A stretch of DNA of 64,000 nucleotides. Source: Kitasatospora phosalacinea. Its GTDB lineage: Bacteria; Actinomycetota; Actinomycetes; Streptomycetales; Streptomycetaceae. Numbering within the stretch: the first letter of the stretch is position 1; each line of letters starts with the position of its first letter. The stretch spans positions 1 to 64,000 of the forward strand of contig NZ_JNYE01000001.1 in NCBI RefSeq assembly GCF_000717185.1, given 5' to 3'. The translations under genes were made by a program, and so were the position numbers. Positions 44,037-55,849 of this stretch are shown in pieces. The notes under the pieces were generated by a model. It was not told the origin of the DNA, ran no database searches, and worked only from the letters and a program-made list of their open reading frames with translations.

Positions 44037-45227
44037 ATGCACCGCAGGCGGGTCAAGCGAATCCTGATCGGCGTGTTCGCCGGGTGCGCCGCCCTGGTGG
44101 ACGCCGGTGCGGCCGCCGCGCAGGCCGCCGCCTCCAACGAGCAGTTGGCGATCACCACCCCGCCCGCGGGCAGCTCCGCCTGGGTCGCCGACCGGACGCT
44201 CGGCCGTCCGCTGCCGGACCCGGCCACCGCCGACCCGGCGGCCGTCGCCGCGTTCTTCGCCTCCCTCGCCCCGGCCGAGCTGGACCGGCTGGTGGCCGAG
44301 TACCCGCTGGTGGTCGGCAACCTGGACGGCGCCCCGCTGGACGTCCGCTACCGCGCCAACCGGGTCGCGATCACCGCCGAGCGGGACCGCGCCCGGCAGC
44401 GCGGCGCCGACACCACCCTGGACCCCACCACCCGCGCGCTGGCCGTCTCCCGCGCCAACGACTCCGACCGGCTGCTGGCCGAGGGCCGCCAGGTGCTGGC
44501 CTTCGACCCGCGCGGCCGCGGCCTGGTCACCGAGGTCTGGGGCGACCTGGCCACCGCCGAGCGGGTCTCCGTCCTGGTGCCGGGCTCGGACGCCGACCTC
44601 GGCCACTTCGACCAGAGCGCCGACCCGCTGCGCTCCCCCGCCGGGATGGCCCGCGCCCTGTACGCCGAGGAGCGCGCCCAGGCGCCCGGCACCCGCACCG
44701 CGGTGATCGCCTGGACCGGCTACGTCACCCCGCAGGGCCTCGGCCCGGACGCGGTCACCTCCCGGCTCGCCGAGGCGGCCGCGCCCCGGCTGACCCGGCT
44801 GCTGGCCGGCCTGGAGCAGACCACCCGCCCGGACGCGCCGCCCGCGCTGCTGTGCCACTCGTACGGCTCGGTGGTGTGCGGCACCGCCGCGCCCTCGCTG
44901 CACGGCGCGCAGCCCACCGACGTGGTGGCGTTCGGCAGCCCCGGGATGGGCGTCGACTCGGCGGCCGAGCTGGGCACCGGCGTCCAGGTGTGGGCGGCCC
45001 GCAACCCCGGCGACTGGATCGGGAACGTGCCGTACCTGGAGGTCGGCGGCCTCGGGCACGGCGCCGACCCGACCACGCACGCCTTCGGCGCGGTGTCGAT
45101 CTCCTCGCTGGGCGCCAGCGGCCACAACGGCTACCTGGCCGAGGGCACCGCGAGCCGGCACAACTTCGCCGCCATCGCGCTCGGCCACTACGGCGAGGTC
45201 AGCGGCCCGTCCGAGAGCCAGGGCTGA
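44037..45227 (+). CDS. Secreted alpha/beta hydrolase (DUF1023-type), copy 2
   Basis: A 396-residue paralogue of the protein at 41121. A basic N-terminus and hydrophobic segment form a signal peptide (HRRRVKRILIGVFAGCAAL, cut near AQA-AAS). Shared blocks include AVAAFFASL, VVGNLDGAP, VLAFDPRGRG, VLVPGSDADL, CHSYGSVVCG with Ser275, and GHGADP. GAGGGAG precedes the ATG by eight bases; an earlier in-frame start would add a non-conserved stretch. Substrate unknown. Confidence 0.85.
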   Translation: MHRRRVKRILIGVFAGCAALVDAGAAAAQAAASNEQLAITTPPAGSSAWVADRTLGRPLPDPATADPAAVAAFFASLAPAELDRLVAEYPLVVGNLDGAPLDVRYRANRVAITAERDRARQRGADTTLDPTTRALAVSRANDSDRLLAEGRQVLAFDPRGRGLVTEVWGDLATAERVSVLVPGSDADLGHFDQSADPLRSPAGMARALYAEERAQAPGTRTAVIAWTGYVTPQGLGPDAVTSRLAEAAAPRLTRLLAGLEQTTRPDAPPALLCHSYGSVVCGTAAPSLHGAQPTDVVAFGSPGMGVDSAAELGTGVQVWAARNPGDWIGNVPYLEVGGLGHGADPTTHAFGAVSISSLGASGHNGYLAEGTASRHNFAAIALGHYGEVSGPSESQG

Positions 45228-45243
45228 CGCGCCCCGGAGGGGG

Positions 45244-46259
<1,016 letters not shown>

Positions 46260-46263
<4 letters not shown>

Positions 46264-46754
46264 GCGCTCTTCCTGTCCTGTGCGGAGTGCTGGTCCCTGG
46301 TCTCCCCGGTGCCGTCGGCCGGGAGGGGCGGCGTGCCGTAGTGGTCGATCTTCAGGTCGATCACGGCGAGCGTGGCGTGCAGGTCGGCGAGCCGCTGCCG
46401 CACCTCCTCGCGGTGCGCGACCAGCAGCTCCCGCCGCTCGGCCCGCGTCCCGTCCCCGGCCCGCAGCAGCTCCACGTACCGGACCATGTCGGCCACCGGC
46501 ATGCCGGTCAGCCGCAGCTTGGTCAGGAACGCCAGCCGGGCCAGGTCGGCGTCGCTGTAGCGGCGCTGCCCGGCGTGCGAGCGGTCGACCGGCTCCAGCA
46601 GGCCGATCCGCTCGTACCAGCGCAGCGTGTGCGCGGACAGGCCGCTGGCGGCGGCCACCTCGCCGATGCTGTGCCGGGCCGCCAGGTCGGCTGCGCCGAC
46701 CGGACCCCCGATCGCCCGCACGCACTCCGCCGTCCCCTGCTCGGGCTCTGCCAT
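46260..46754 (-). CDS. MerR-family regulator of the aldo/keto reductase
   Basis: A 164-residue regulator with an N-terminal winged HTH (SIGEVAAASGLSAHTLRWYE, IGLLEPVDRSHAGQRRYSDA, about 29-65) and a long dimerisation helix (RRELLVAHREEVRQRLADLH). No Cys metal pocket is evident, so an organic or redox ligand is likely. ATG 46754 follows a GGAGG site. It is first gene of a two-gene operon read from a promoter with the 19-base spacer typical for MerR activation. Confidence 0.9.
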
Positions 46755-46788
46755 GGTCCTCCGCTCCCCCGTCTCGACGACAACGACG

Positions 46789-46819
46789 ACGCTACCGAGT
46801 TGGAGCGCACTCCAAGCAA
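46789..46819 (-). promoter_or_regulatory. MerR-type promoter with 19-base spacer and dyad
   Basis: On the minus strand, TTGCTT (46814-46819) and TAGCGT (46789-46794) are 19 bases apart. The perfect dyad TTGGAG-TGCG-CTCCAA (46800-46815) fills the spacer and touches the -35 box. Confidence 0.85.
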
Positions 46820-46873
46820 GCCCGGCACGCCACCGCCCGCCCCGGGGCGGGCCCACTGGATAGAGTGCCGCCC

Positions 46874-47704
46874 ATGCAGAGCTTGCGGATGATCGAGGAC
46901 TGGCCGGTACCCCACGCCGCGGCGGCGGTGGTCCGCGGGAGCGACGGCGCGCTGCTCGGCGCGCACGGCCCGCAGGACCACCTGTTCCCGCTCGCCTCGG
47001 TGACCAAGCTGCTCAGCGCGTACGCCGTGCTGGTCGCCGTCGAGGAGGGCGTCTTCGAGCTCGACGACCCGGCCGGCCCCGACGGCTCCACCGTCCGCCA
47101 CCTGCTCGCCCACACCTCCGGCCTGGCCTTCGACGAGCACCGGGTGATGGCCGGGCCCGGCAGCCGGCGGCTCTACTCCAACGCCGGCTTCGACGTGCTC
47201 GCGGCCGCCCTGGAGAACGCCTCCGGCATCCGCTTCGACCAGTACGCCGCCGAGGCCGTCTTCCAGCCGCTCGGCATGCACGCCACCCTGGTCAACACCG
47301 CCCACCGCGCCCCCGCGGGCGCGGGCGGCCTCTCCACCGTCGCCGACCTCACCCGCTTCGCCGCCGAACTGCAGTCGCCCGAGCTGCTCGACCCGGCCAC
47401 CCTGCGGGCCGCGACCCGCGAGGTCGCCTTCCCCGGCACCAGCGGCGTCCTGCCCGGGTTCGGCCACCGCCGCCCCAACGACTGGGGCCTCGGCTTCGAG
47501 ATCCGCGACCACAAGGCCCCGCACTGGACCGGCACCGCCAACTCCCCCGCCACCTTCGGCCACTTCGGCCAGTCCGGCACCTTCCTCTGGGTCGACCCCG
47601 CCGCCGACCTCGCCTGCATCGCCCTCACCGACCGCGACTTCGGCCCCTGGGCCGCCGAGGTCTGGCCGCAACTCTCCGACGCGGTCCTCGCCGAGAACGC
47701 GTAG
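46874..47704 (+). CDS. Serine hydrolase, class C beta-lactamase family
   Basis: A 276-residue penicillin-binding-fold enzyme with SVTK (nucleophile Ser42, Lys45) and YSN (Tyr101). GHFGQSGTFLW near residue 240 stands in for the KTG block (H-x-G). No signal peptide, so it is likely cytosolic, esterase-like rather than a drug-resistance lactamase. The ATG lies seven bases after TAGAGT, indicating a leaderless message; the promoter is back-to-back with the MerR one. Confidence 0.88.
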   Translation: MQSLRMIEDWPVPHAAAAVVRGSDGALLGAHGPQDHLFPLASVTKLLSAYAVLVAVEEGVFELDDPAGPDGSTVRHLLAHTSGLAFDEHRVMAGPGSRRLYSNAGFDVLAAALENASGIRFDQYAAEAVFQPLGMHATLVNTAHRAPAGAGGLSTVADLTRFAAELQSPELLDPATLRAATREVAFPGTSGVLPGFGHRRPNDWGLGFEIRDHKAPHWTGTANSPATFGHFGQSGTFLWVDPAADLACIALTDRDFGPWAAEVWPQLSDAVLAENA

Positions 47705-47850
47705 CGCGGAGCGCGGGAACCAGGGGCGCGGGCAACCGGGCACCCGCCGCAAGATCGCGAGGTGACGTCAACTCACCGCCCGCCCCGCGACCTTGCTGAC
47801 GTGCACCTCCCGCCGCGCGCAGTTCCACGCGCCCCTGGTCGCCCCCTCTC
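47705..47850. repeat. Intergenic inverted repeat, Streptomyces-type
   Basis: Between convergent genes. Outer arms ACCAGGGGCGCG (near 47720) and CGCGCCCCTGGT (near 47832) are exact complements. Inside lie AAGATCGCGAGGTGACGTCA and a partial mirrored copy (GCGACCTTGCTGACGTGCAC). The GCAGTTCC-CGCGCCCCTG string resembles a dispersed repeat common in Streptomyces intergenic DNA (recall). Confidence 0.65.
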
Positions 47851-48681
47851 TCAGCCGTACTGCACGGGCGTGTGCATCTCCCAGAGCAGCAGCTCGACCC
47901 CGTCCTCCCCCGCCGTCGGGTCCGCGAACGCGTCCCCCGTGATGCGGACGGAGTCGCCCGGGCCCGCCGAGCGCCCGCCGCCCTGCGGGCCGGGGACGGT
48001 GCGGTAGCCGACCGACCCGGCGACGACGTGGACGTAGCGGTAGGGGGCGGCGGGCAGCTCGGGCAGCGGCGTCCACGCGGGGGCCCGGACCAGCCACAGC
48101 GCCGCGTCACTGCGCCGCAGCCGCAGCGCCCGCCCCTCGTCCGCCGGCCGGCCCGAGGCGAGCAGGGTGAGCCCGTCCCCGTCGGGGACGGGCGCGAGGC
48201 CGAAGCCGGGGGCGGCGCCGTACCGGTCGGGCTGGAGCCACATCTGGACGAAGGTGACGGGTTCGGTGGCGCCGCCGGGGTTGCGCTCGGTGTGGGTGAT
48301 GCCCGTCCCGGTGGACTGCACCTGCACCGTGCCGCGCCGCACGACGCTCGCGTGGCCGGCGTCGTCGCGGTGGGCGAGGGCACCGGAGACGACCCAGGTG
48401 ACGATCTCGGTCTCGCTGTGCCGGTGGGCCTCGTACCCGGCGCCGGGGGCGAGGGTCTCCTCGTTGCAGGCGAGCAGCGCGCCGAAGGAGGTGTTCTTCG
48501 GGTCGTAGTGGCCGGAGAAGGAGAAGGCGTGCCGGGTGGTGACGCCTTCGGCGGGTTCCGACAGGTAGCGCTCGGCGGTGCGCCGGAGGTCGGCGCGGCC
48601 GCGCTCCTTCCGGGCCGGGCCGGGCGCCGGTACGGCGGTTTCGGGTGCGTGCCCGTCGGGGGGCGGAGTTTCCACGCTCAC
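47851..48681 (-). CDS. Pirin-family protein
   Basis: A 276-residue bicupin. The N-terminal cupin has HAFSFSGHYDPKNTSFGAL and APGAGYEAHRHSETEIVTW (metal-binding His/Glu), with THTERNPG and VQMWLQPD. Pirins act as quercetinase-like oxygenases or redox-sensing factors. The start is set at GTG 48681, exactly seven bases after TACCGT on the minus strand, which suggests a leaderless message; longer frames overlap the fasR start. Confidence 0.87.
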   Translation of the reverse strand: MSVETPPPDGHAPETAVPAPGPARKERGRADLRRTAERYLSEPAEGVTTRHAFSFSGHYDPKNTSFGALLACNEETLAPGAGYEAHRHSETEIVTWVVSGALAHRDDAGHASVVRRGTVQVQSTGTGITHTERNPGGATEPVTFVQMWLQPDRYGAAPGFGLAPVPDGDGLTLLASGRPADEGRALRLRRSDAALWLVRAPAWTPLPELPAAPYRYVHVVAGSVGYRTVPGPQGGGRSAGPGDSVRITGDAFADPTAGEDGVELLLWEMHTPVQYG

Positions 48682-48772
48682 GGGCACCACGGTAGCCGGT
48701 GTGACGGGGGCCACCGGACGACATCGGGCCGGGTGTGCACGAGCACCCGTCGGCGTGAGGCAGGCTAGTGCC

Positions 48773-50140
48773 GTGCCATCCGCTTCAGCGAAACCCGACA
48801 AGTCCTCCGACCGTTCGTCCGAGGAGCGCTCCGGCCCGGACCGCTCCGGCCCGGAGCGGTCCGCGGAGAAGGCCCAGGAGAAGAAGCCCGCCAAGCGCCC
48901 GTCCGCTCCGGGGCGTCCCGCCGCGGTGCCCGGCCGGGGCCGGATGACGGCCGAGGAGCGCCGGTTGGCGGCCGAGCGGGCGGAGTTGCGGGCGGCGACG
49001 CTGAAGCGGCTGGAGAAGTCGGCGGGGAAGCTGGCGTCCGCGGCGATCGCCCGGATGGACGACCAGTTGGCCTGGTACCGGCGGATGCCGCCCGAGCACC
49101 GCTCGTGGATCGGCCTGGTCGCGCAGGCGGGCATCGCGGCGTTCACCGAGTGGTACCGGCGCCCGGAGGCCTCGCAGGCGATCTCCACGGACGTGTTCGG
49201 CACCGCCCCGCGGGAGTTGACCCGGGCGATCACGCTGCGGCAGACCGTGGAGCTGATCCGCACCACCATCGAGGTGATGGAGGAGGCCATCGAGGAGGTG
49301 GCCGCGCCCGGCGACGAGGCGGGGATGCGCGAGTCGGTGCTGGTCTACGCCCGGGAGATCGCGTTCGCCACCGCGCAGGTGTACGCGCAGGCCGCCGAGG
49401 CGCGCGGCGCGTGGGACGCCCGGCTGGAGGCGCTGGTGGTGAACTCGCTGCTGTCCGGGGACGCCGACGAGGGCGTGCTGTCGCGGGCGGCGGCGCTGGG
49501 CTGGGGCCAGCCGAGCCAGGTGCGGGTGGTGATGGGCAGCGCCCCGGACGGGGACAGCGAGCTGGTGGTGGAGGCGATCCGGCGCGCCGCCCGGTACGCG
49601 AAGCTGCACGTGCTGACGGGGGTGCTGGGCCGCCGCCTGGTGGTGGTGGTCGGCGGGGACAAGGAGCCGGTGCACGCGGCCCGGGCGCTGATCGGCCAGT
49701 TCGCGCCGGGCCCGGTGGTGGTCGGCCCGACGGTCGGCGACCTGCTGTCGGCGACCCGCTCGGCGCACGCCGCGGCGCAGGGCCTGAAGGCGTGCGCGGC
49801 CTGGCCGGACGCCCCCCGCCCGGTGCTGGCCGACGACCTGCTGCCGGAACGGGCGCTGGCGGGCGACGAGGTGGCGCGCCGCCAGTTGGTGGAGGAGATC
49901 TACACACCCCTGGAGGAGGCCGGTTCGGCGCTCCTGGAGACGCTGAGCGTCTACCTGGAGCAGGCGTCCTCGCTGGAGGGGGCGGCCCGGATGCTCTTCG
50001 TCCACCCGAACACCGTGCGCTACCGGCTGCGTCGTGTGACAGACGTCACCGGCTATGCTCCGTCAGACGTGCGTTCGGCCTTCACCCTGCGCATCGCCCT
50101 TGCTCTGGGGCGTCTCGGCTCCGGGCCCGACCAGGGCTGA
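48773..50140 (+). CDS. fasR: FasR, PucR-type activator of the fatty-acid synthase genes
   Basis: A 455-residue regulator of the PucR/CdaR type: a central helical/GGDEF-like region and a C-terminal HTH (EGAARMLFVHPNTVRYRLRR, about 405-430). In Streptomyces, FasR binds upstream of fabD and activates fabD-fabH-acpP-fabF, linking fatty-acid supply to growth. Its position immediately before fabD supports this identity. The start is uncertain: GTG 48773 adds a charged Ser/Glu/Arg N-terminus; ATG 48944 (MTAEERR) would give about 398 residues, nearer the family length. Confidence 0.88.
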   Translation: MPSASAKPDKSSDRSSEERSGPDRSGPERSAEKAQEKKPAKRPSAPGRPAAVPGRGRMTAEERRLAAERAELRAATLKRLEKSAGKLASAAIARMDDQLAWYRRMPPEHRSWIGLVAQAGIAAFTEWYRRPEASQAISTDVFGTAPRELTRAITLRQTVELIRTTIEVMEEAIEEVAAPGDEAGMRESVLVYAREIAFATAQVYAQAAEARGAWDARLEALVVNSLLSGDADEGVLSRAAALGWGQPSQVRVVMGSAPDGDSELVVEAIRRAARYAKLHVLTGVLGRRLVVVVGGDKEPVHAARALIGQFAPGPVVVGPTVGDLLSATRSAHAAAQGLKACAAWPDAPRPVLADDLLPERALAGDEVARRQLVEEIYTPLEEAGSALLETLSVYLEQASSLEGAARMLFVHPNTVRYRLRRVTDVTGYAPSDVRSAFTLRIALALGRLGSGPDQG

Positions 50141-50230
50141 GCGGACTGTAGGGAATCCACAAGCCGACGTGCTTTTCTTCGTCATCGTCGCCTACCCGCC
50201 CGCGGGCGTCCGGCGAGAGAGGGTTGAACC

Positions 50231-51169
50231 GTGCTCGTTATCGTCGCCCCTGGACAGGGTGCCCAGACCCCCGGCTTCCTCAACCCCTGGCTCGAACTGG
50301 ACGGTGCCGCCGACCGGCTGCACCGGTGGTCGGCGACGGCCGGCCTCGACCTGGTGCACGCCGGCACCGGGGCCTCCGAGGAGGAGATCAAGGACACCGC
50401 CGTCGCGCAGCCGCTGCTGGTGGCCGCCGGCCTGGTGACCGCCGCGGCGCTGTTCCCGCAGGGCGTGGCCGGTGCGGTCGGCGCGGTGGCGGGCCACAGC
50501 GTCGGCGAGATCACCGCCGCGGCGCTGGCCGGGGTGCTGTCCGAGGAGGACGCGCTGGGCTTCGTCCGCGAGCGCAGCCTGGGCATGGCGGAGGCCGCCG
50601 CGGCGACCGCGACCGGCATGGTCGCGGTGCTCGGCGGCGACCCGGAGGCGGTGCTCGCGAAGCTCGCCGAGCACGGCGTGACCGCGGCGAACAACAACGG
50701 CGGCGGCCAGCTGGTCGCGGCCGGCACGCTGGAGCAGCTCGACGCGCTGAAGGCGGACCCGCCGGCCGGCGCGCGGCTGATCGCGCTGAAGGTCGCGGGC
50801 GCGTTCCACACCGCGCACATGGCCCCGGGCGTGGCCCGGCTGGAGAAGCTGGCGCCGACCCTGACGGTCGCCGACCCGGCCGTCGCGTACCTCTCGAACC
50901 GGGACGGCGAGGTGGTCGGCTCCGGCGCCGAGGTGCTCGCCCGCCTGGTCTCGCAGGTGTCCAACCCGGTCCGCTGGGACCTGTGCATGGAGACCCTGCA
51001 GCGGCTCGGCGCGACCGCCGTGATCGAGCTGTCCCCCGCCGGAACCCTCACCAACCTGGTCAAGCGCAACGTCAAGGGTGTCGCCACGCTGGCCCTGAAG
51101 ACCCCCGCCGATCTCGACAAGGCCCGCGCACTCGTGGCCGAGCACGGCAGCCAGGAGGCGACCGCATGA
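50231..51169 (+). CDS. fabD: Malonyl-CoA:ACP transacylase
   Basis: A 312-residue enzyme loading malonate from CoA onto AcpP. GQGAQ near the start, nucleophile Ser90 in AGHSVGE and His193 in AFHTAHM complete the catalytic dyad. First structural gene of the type II fatty-acid synthase operon. GTG start; its TGA overlaps the fabH ATG, so translation is coupled. The 90-base gap after fasR should hold the FasR-controlled promoter. Confidence 0.97.
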   Translation: MLVIVAPGQGAQTPGFLNPWLELDGAADRLHRWSATAGLDLVHAGTGASEEEIKDTAVAQPLLVAAGLVTAAALFPQGVAGAVGAVAGHSVGEITAAALAGVLSEEDALGFVRERSLGMAEAAAATATGMVAVLGGDPEAVLAKLAEHGVTAANNNGGGQLVAAGTLEQLDALKADPPAGARLIALKVAGAFHTAHMAPGVARLEKLAPTLTVADPAVAYLSNRDGEVVGSGAEVLARLVSQVSNPVRWDLCMETLQRLGATAVIELSPAGTLTNLVKRNVKGVATLALKTPADLDKARALVAEHGSQEATA

Positions 51170-52194
51170 GTCCGACCATCAAGCCGGTCACCGGCGCCCA
51201 GTACTCCCGCATCCACGGCGTGGGCGGCTACCGGCCGACCCGGGTGATCCCCAACTCCGAGGTGCTGAACTGGATCGACTCCTCGGACGAGTGGATCCGC
51301 ACCCGTTCCGGCATCGCCGAGCGCCGCTGGGCCGGGCCGGAGGAGACCGTCGCCGAGATGTCGGTGCAGGCGGCCGGCAAGGCGATCGCGATGGCCGGGA
51401 TCCGCCCGGAGCAGATCGGCGGCGTCATCGTCGCGACGGTCTCGCACCTGAAGCAGACCCCGGCGATCGCCACCGAGATCGCCCAGCGGCTCGGCTGCGG
51501 CACCGCCCCGGCGTTCGACATCTCGGCCGCCTGCGCGGGCTTCGGCTACGGCCTGGGCCTGGCCGACGGCATGGTGCGCGGCGGCAGCGCCGAGTACGTG
51601 CTGGTGATCGGCGTGGAGCGGCTGTCCGACCTGACGGACGTCACCGACCGGTCGACCGCGTTCATCTTCGGCGACGGCGCGGGCGCCGCGGTCGTCGGCC
51701 CGTCCGAGGCCCCCGGCATCGGCAAGGTCGTCTGGGGTTCGGACGGCTCGCAGGCCGAGGTGATCTCGCAGACCCAGGCCTGGGACACCGCGTTCGCCAA
51801 GCCGGACGCCGTCAACGGCGCCGGCGAGGAGACCAAGTGGCCGGCCCTGCGGATGGAGGGCCAGACGGTCTTCCGCTGGGCGGTGTACGACATGGCGAAG
51901 GTCGCCGAGCAGGCCCTGGAGGCCGCCGGGATCACCGCCGACCAGCTCGGTGCGTTCATCCCGCACCAGGCCAACATGCGCATCATCGACGCCATGGTCA
52001 AGAAGCTGGACCTGCCCCCGAACGTCCCGGTGGCCCGCGACATCGCGGAGACCGGCAACACCTCCGCCGCGTCCATTCCGCTCGCCATGGAGCGGATGCT
52101 GGAACGCGGCGAGGCCAAGAGCGGCGACCTGGCGCTGATCATCGGCTTCGGGGCGGGTCTGGTCTACGCCGCCGCAGTCGTTACGCTCCCCTAG
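51166..52194 (+). CDS. fabH: Beta-ketoacyl-ACP synthase III
   Basis: A 342-residue condensing enzyme that starts fatty-acid chains from acyl-CoA and malonyl-ACP; in actinomycetes it prefers branched primers. Catalytic triad seen: Cys123 (DISAACAGFGYG), His267 (IPHQANMR) and Asn298 (ETGNTSAAS). Start ATG overlaps the fabD stop. Second gene of the operon. Confidence 0.97.
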   Translation: MSPTIKPVTGAQYSRIHGVGGYRPTRVIPNSEVLNWIDSSDEWIRTRSGIAERRWAGPEETVAEMSVQAAGKAIAMAGIRPEQIGGVIVATVSHLKQTPAIATEIAQRLGCGTAPAFDISAACAGFGYGLGLADGMVRGGSAEYVLVIGVERLSDLTDVTDRSTAFIFGDGAGAAVVGPSEAPGIGKVVWGSDGSQAEVISQTQAWDTAFAKPDAVNGAGEETKWPALRMEGQTVFRWAVYDMAKVAEQALEAAGITADQLGAFIPHQANMRIIDAMVKKLDLPPNVPVARDIAETGNTSAASIPLAMERMLERGEAKSGDLALIIGFGAGLVYAAAVVTLP

Positions 52195-52276
52195 GCGTTT
52201 TTCCCCGCCCCACCCCTGGAAACCCGCGTCGGTCCGCCGGACCGCACGCTGTCAACACCGAGAAGGAGCAGCCGAC

Positions 52277-52519
52277 ATGGCTACCCGCGAAGAGGTTCTC
52301 GAAGGTCTCGCCGAGATCGTGAACGAGATCGCCGGCATCCCCACCGAGGACGTCGCTCTCGACAAGTCCTTCACCGACGACCTGGACGTCGACTCGCTGT
52401 CCATGGTCGAGGTCGTCGTCGCCGCCGAGGAGCGCTTCGGCGCGAAGATCCCGGACGACGAGGTCAAGAACCTCAAGACCGTCGGCGACGCGGTGGACTT
52501 CATCGTCGCCAACGCCTGA
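52277..52519 (+). CDS. acpP: Acyl carrier protein
   Basis: An 80-residue acidic four-helix carrier with the phosphopantetheine attachment Ser40 in DDLDVDSLSMVEV. It shuttles growing acyl chains among Fab enzymes. AAGGAG lies ten bases before the ATG. It follows fabH by 82 bases in the usual fabD-fabH-acpP-fabF order. Confidence 0.98.
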   Translation: MATREEVLEGLAEIVNEIAGIPTEDVALDKSFTDDLDVDSLSMVEVVVAAEERFGAKIPDDEVKNLKTVGDAVDFIVANA

Positions 52520-52626
52520 CCTGCCGTCAGACCGCCCGGTCGGGGCGCGCCCGGCGCGCCCCGACCGGACCCCTTCCCCCTCCGGCCCTCCGGTCCTCCC
52601 CTCAGATGTGAGAGAAGAAGAAACCA

Positions 52627-53895
<1,269 letters not shown>

Positions 53896-53905
53896 CGCAC
53901 CGCCC

Positions 53906-53951
53906 GTGAGGGGGGCGGCGCGGGGGCTCGGCCCCCGCGCCGCCCCCTCAC
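53906..53951. terminator. Terminator of the fab operon
   Basis: Arms of 22 and 21 bases (GTGAG...GGGGC and complement, one bulged G) with loop TCG, eleven bases after the fabF stop and just before the convergent DUF3145 stop; it can serve both. Confidence 0.85.
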
Positions 53952-53955
53952 GCGT

Positions 53956-54450
53956 TCAGACCACCTGGTGCAGCCAGCGCACGGGCGCGCCCTCGCCCGC
54001 GTACCGGAACGGCTCCAGCTCGTCGTCCCAGGGCTTGCCGAGCAGCTTGGCGATCTCCGCCTCCAGGTCTCCGCCCTCGCTGCGGACGCGCAGCAGGACG
54101 GCGCGGAGCCGGTCCTCGGGGATCAGGATGTCGCCGTGGAGGCCCGTGACGGCGTGGAAGATGCCGAGCGCGGGCGTGGAGGAGTACCGCTCGCCCTCCG
54201 CGGTGGCGCAGGGCTCGCTGGTCACCTCGTACCGCATCAACTGCCAGCCGCGCAGCGCGGAGGCGAGCTTGGAGGCGGTGCCGGGCTCCCCCTGCCAGGA
54301 GAGTTCGGACCGCCAGTGGCCCGGTGCGGCGGGCTGCCTGATCCAGTCGAGGTTGACCCGCACGCCGAGCACGCCCGCGACCGCCCACTCGACGTGCGGG
54401 CACAGCGCGCGGGGCGCGGAGTGGATGTAGAGCACACCACGTGTCGTCAC
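53956..54450 (-). CDS. DUF3145 family protein
   Basis: A 164-residue soluble actinobacterial protein of the DUF3145 family: RGVLYIHSAPRALCPHVEWA, LDWIRQPAAPGHWRSELSW, RYEVTSEPCATAEGERY, PALGIFHAVTGLHGDILI. Function unknown, but it is consistently adjacent to fabF in streptomycetes. The start is GTG 54450 with a strong AGGAGGT site five bases upstream. Confidence 0.92.
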   Translation of the reverse strand: MTTRGVLYIHSAPRALCPHVEWAVAGVLGVRVNLDWIRQPAAPGHWRSELSWQGEPGTASKLASALRGWQLMRYEVTSEPCATAEGERYSSTPALGIFHAVTGLHGDILIPEDRLRAVLLRVRSEGGDLEAEIAKLLGKPWDDELEPFRYAGEGAPVRWLHQVV

Positions 54451-54535
54451 CGGGACCTCCTGGCTGTGGACGAGGGTCGCCTTCCCCAGCTGCCTCGTTC
54501 CGACACCGGCGGTACCGGTAGGTACTGACCAGTGG

Positions 54536-54607
54536 TTACCCCGTGAAGCTCAACTTATTCGACATTAGGTCATCAAATCGAGCAAAACGGACAAGCTTTC
54601 CCCCCAT
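54536..54607 (-). CDS. Candidate 23-residue small protein, AT-rich
   Basis: Minus-strand frame of 23 codons (product begins MGGKLVRFARFDDLM and ends NKLSFTG) with TAA stop. It uses codons that are rare here (CTT, TTT, GCT, CTA, TTG, AAT), and the local DNA is strikingly AT-rich between GC-rich flanks. A GGAGGAA site lies about 11 bases before the ATG. No signal or cleavage motif is obvious. It could be a leader peptide, a secreted or signalling peptide, or a non-coding regulatory RNA. Unknown; reported because composition and frame both stand out. Confidence 0.45.
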   Translation of the reverse strand: MGGKLVRFARFDDLMSNKLSFTG

Positions 54608-54735
54608 GCTAGTCGGTTCCTCCGAGAGGTCTACCCCCACGGCACCCACCTCCCCCGAACGGCCGCACGCGTGCGCCCCCGCCGGGGATCGCACTCCGGC
54701 GGGGGCGGACTGACGGGGCGCCAGGCGGCGGGGGG

Positions 54736-55758
<1,023 letters not shown>

Positions 55759-55772
55759 CACATACTCCTCAT

Positions 55773-55787
55773 AGTGAAATATTCACT
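55773..55787. promoter_or_regulatory. Candidate MarR operator
   Basis: Perfect dyad AGTGAA-ATA-TTCACT between the divergent oxidoreductase and MarR genes, in an AT-rich 91-base spacer. Confidence 0.65.
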
Positions 55788-55849
55788 GCCTAAAGCAATC
55801 GTGTGGATGAAAGGTTCATGTTGTCAAATGTTCAGTTAGACTCGGGAGC

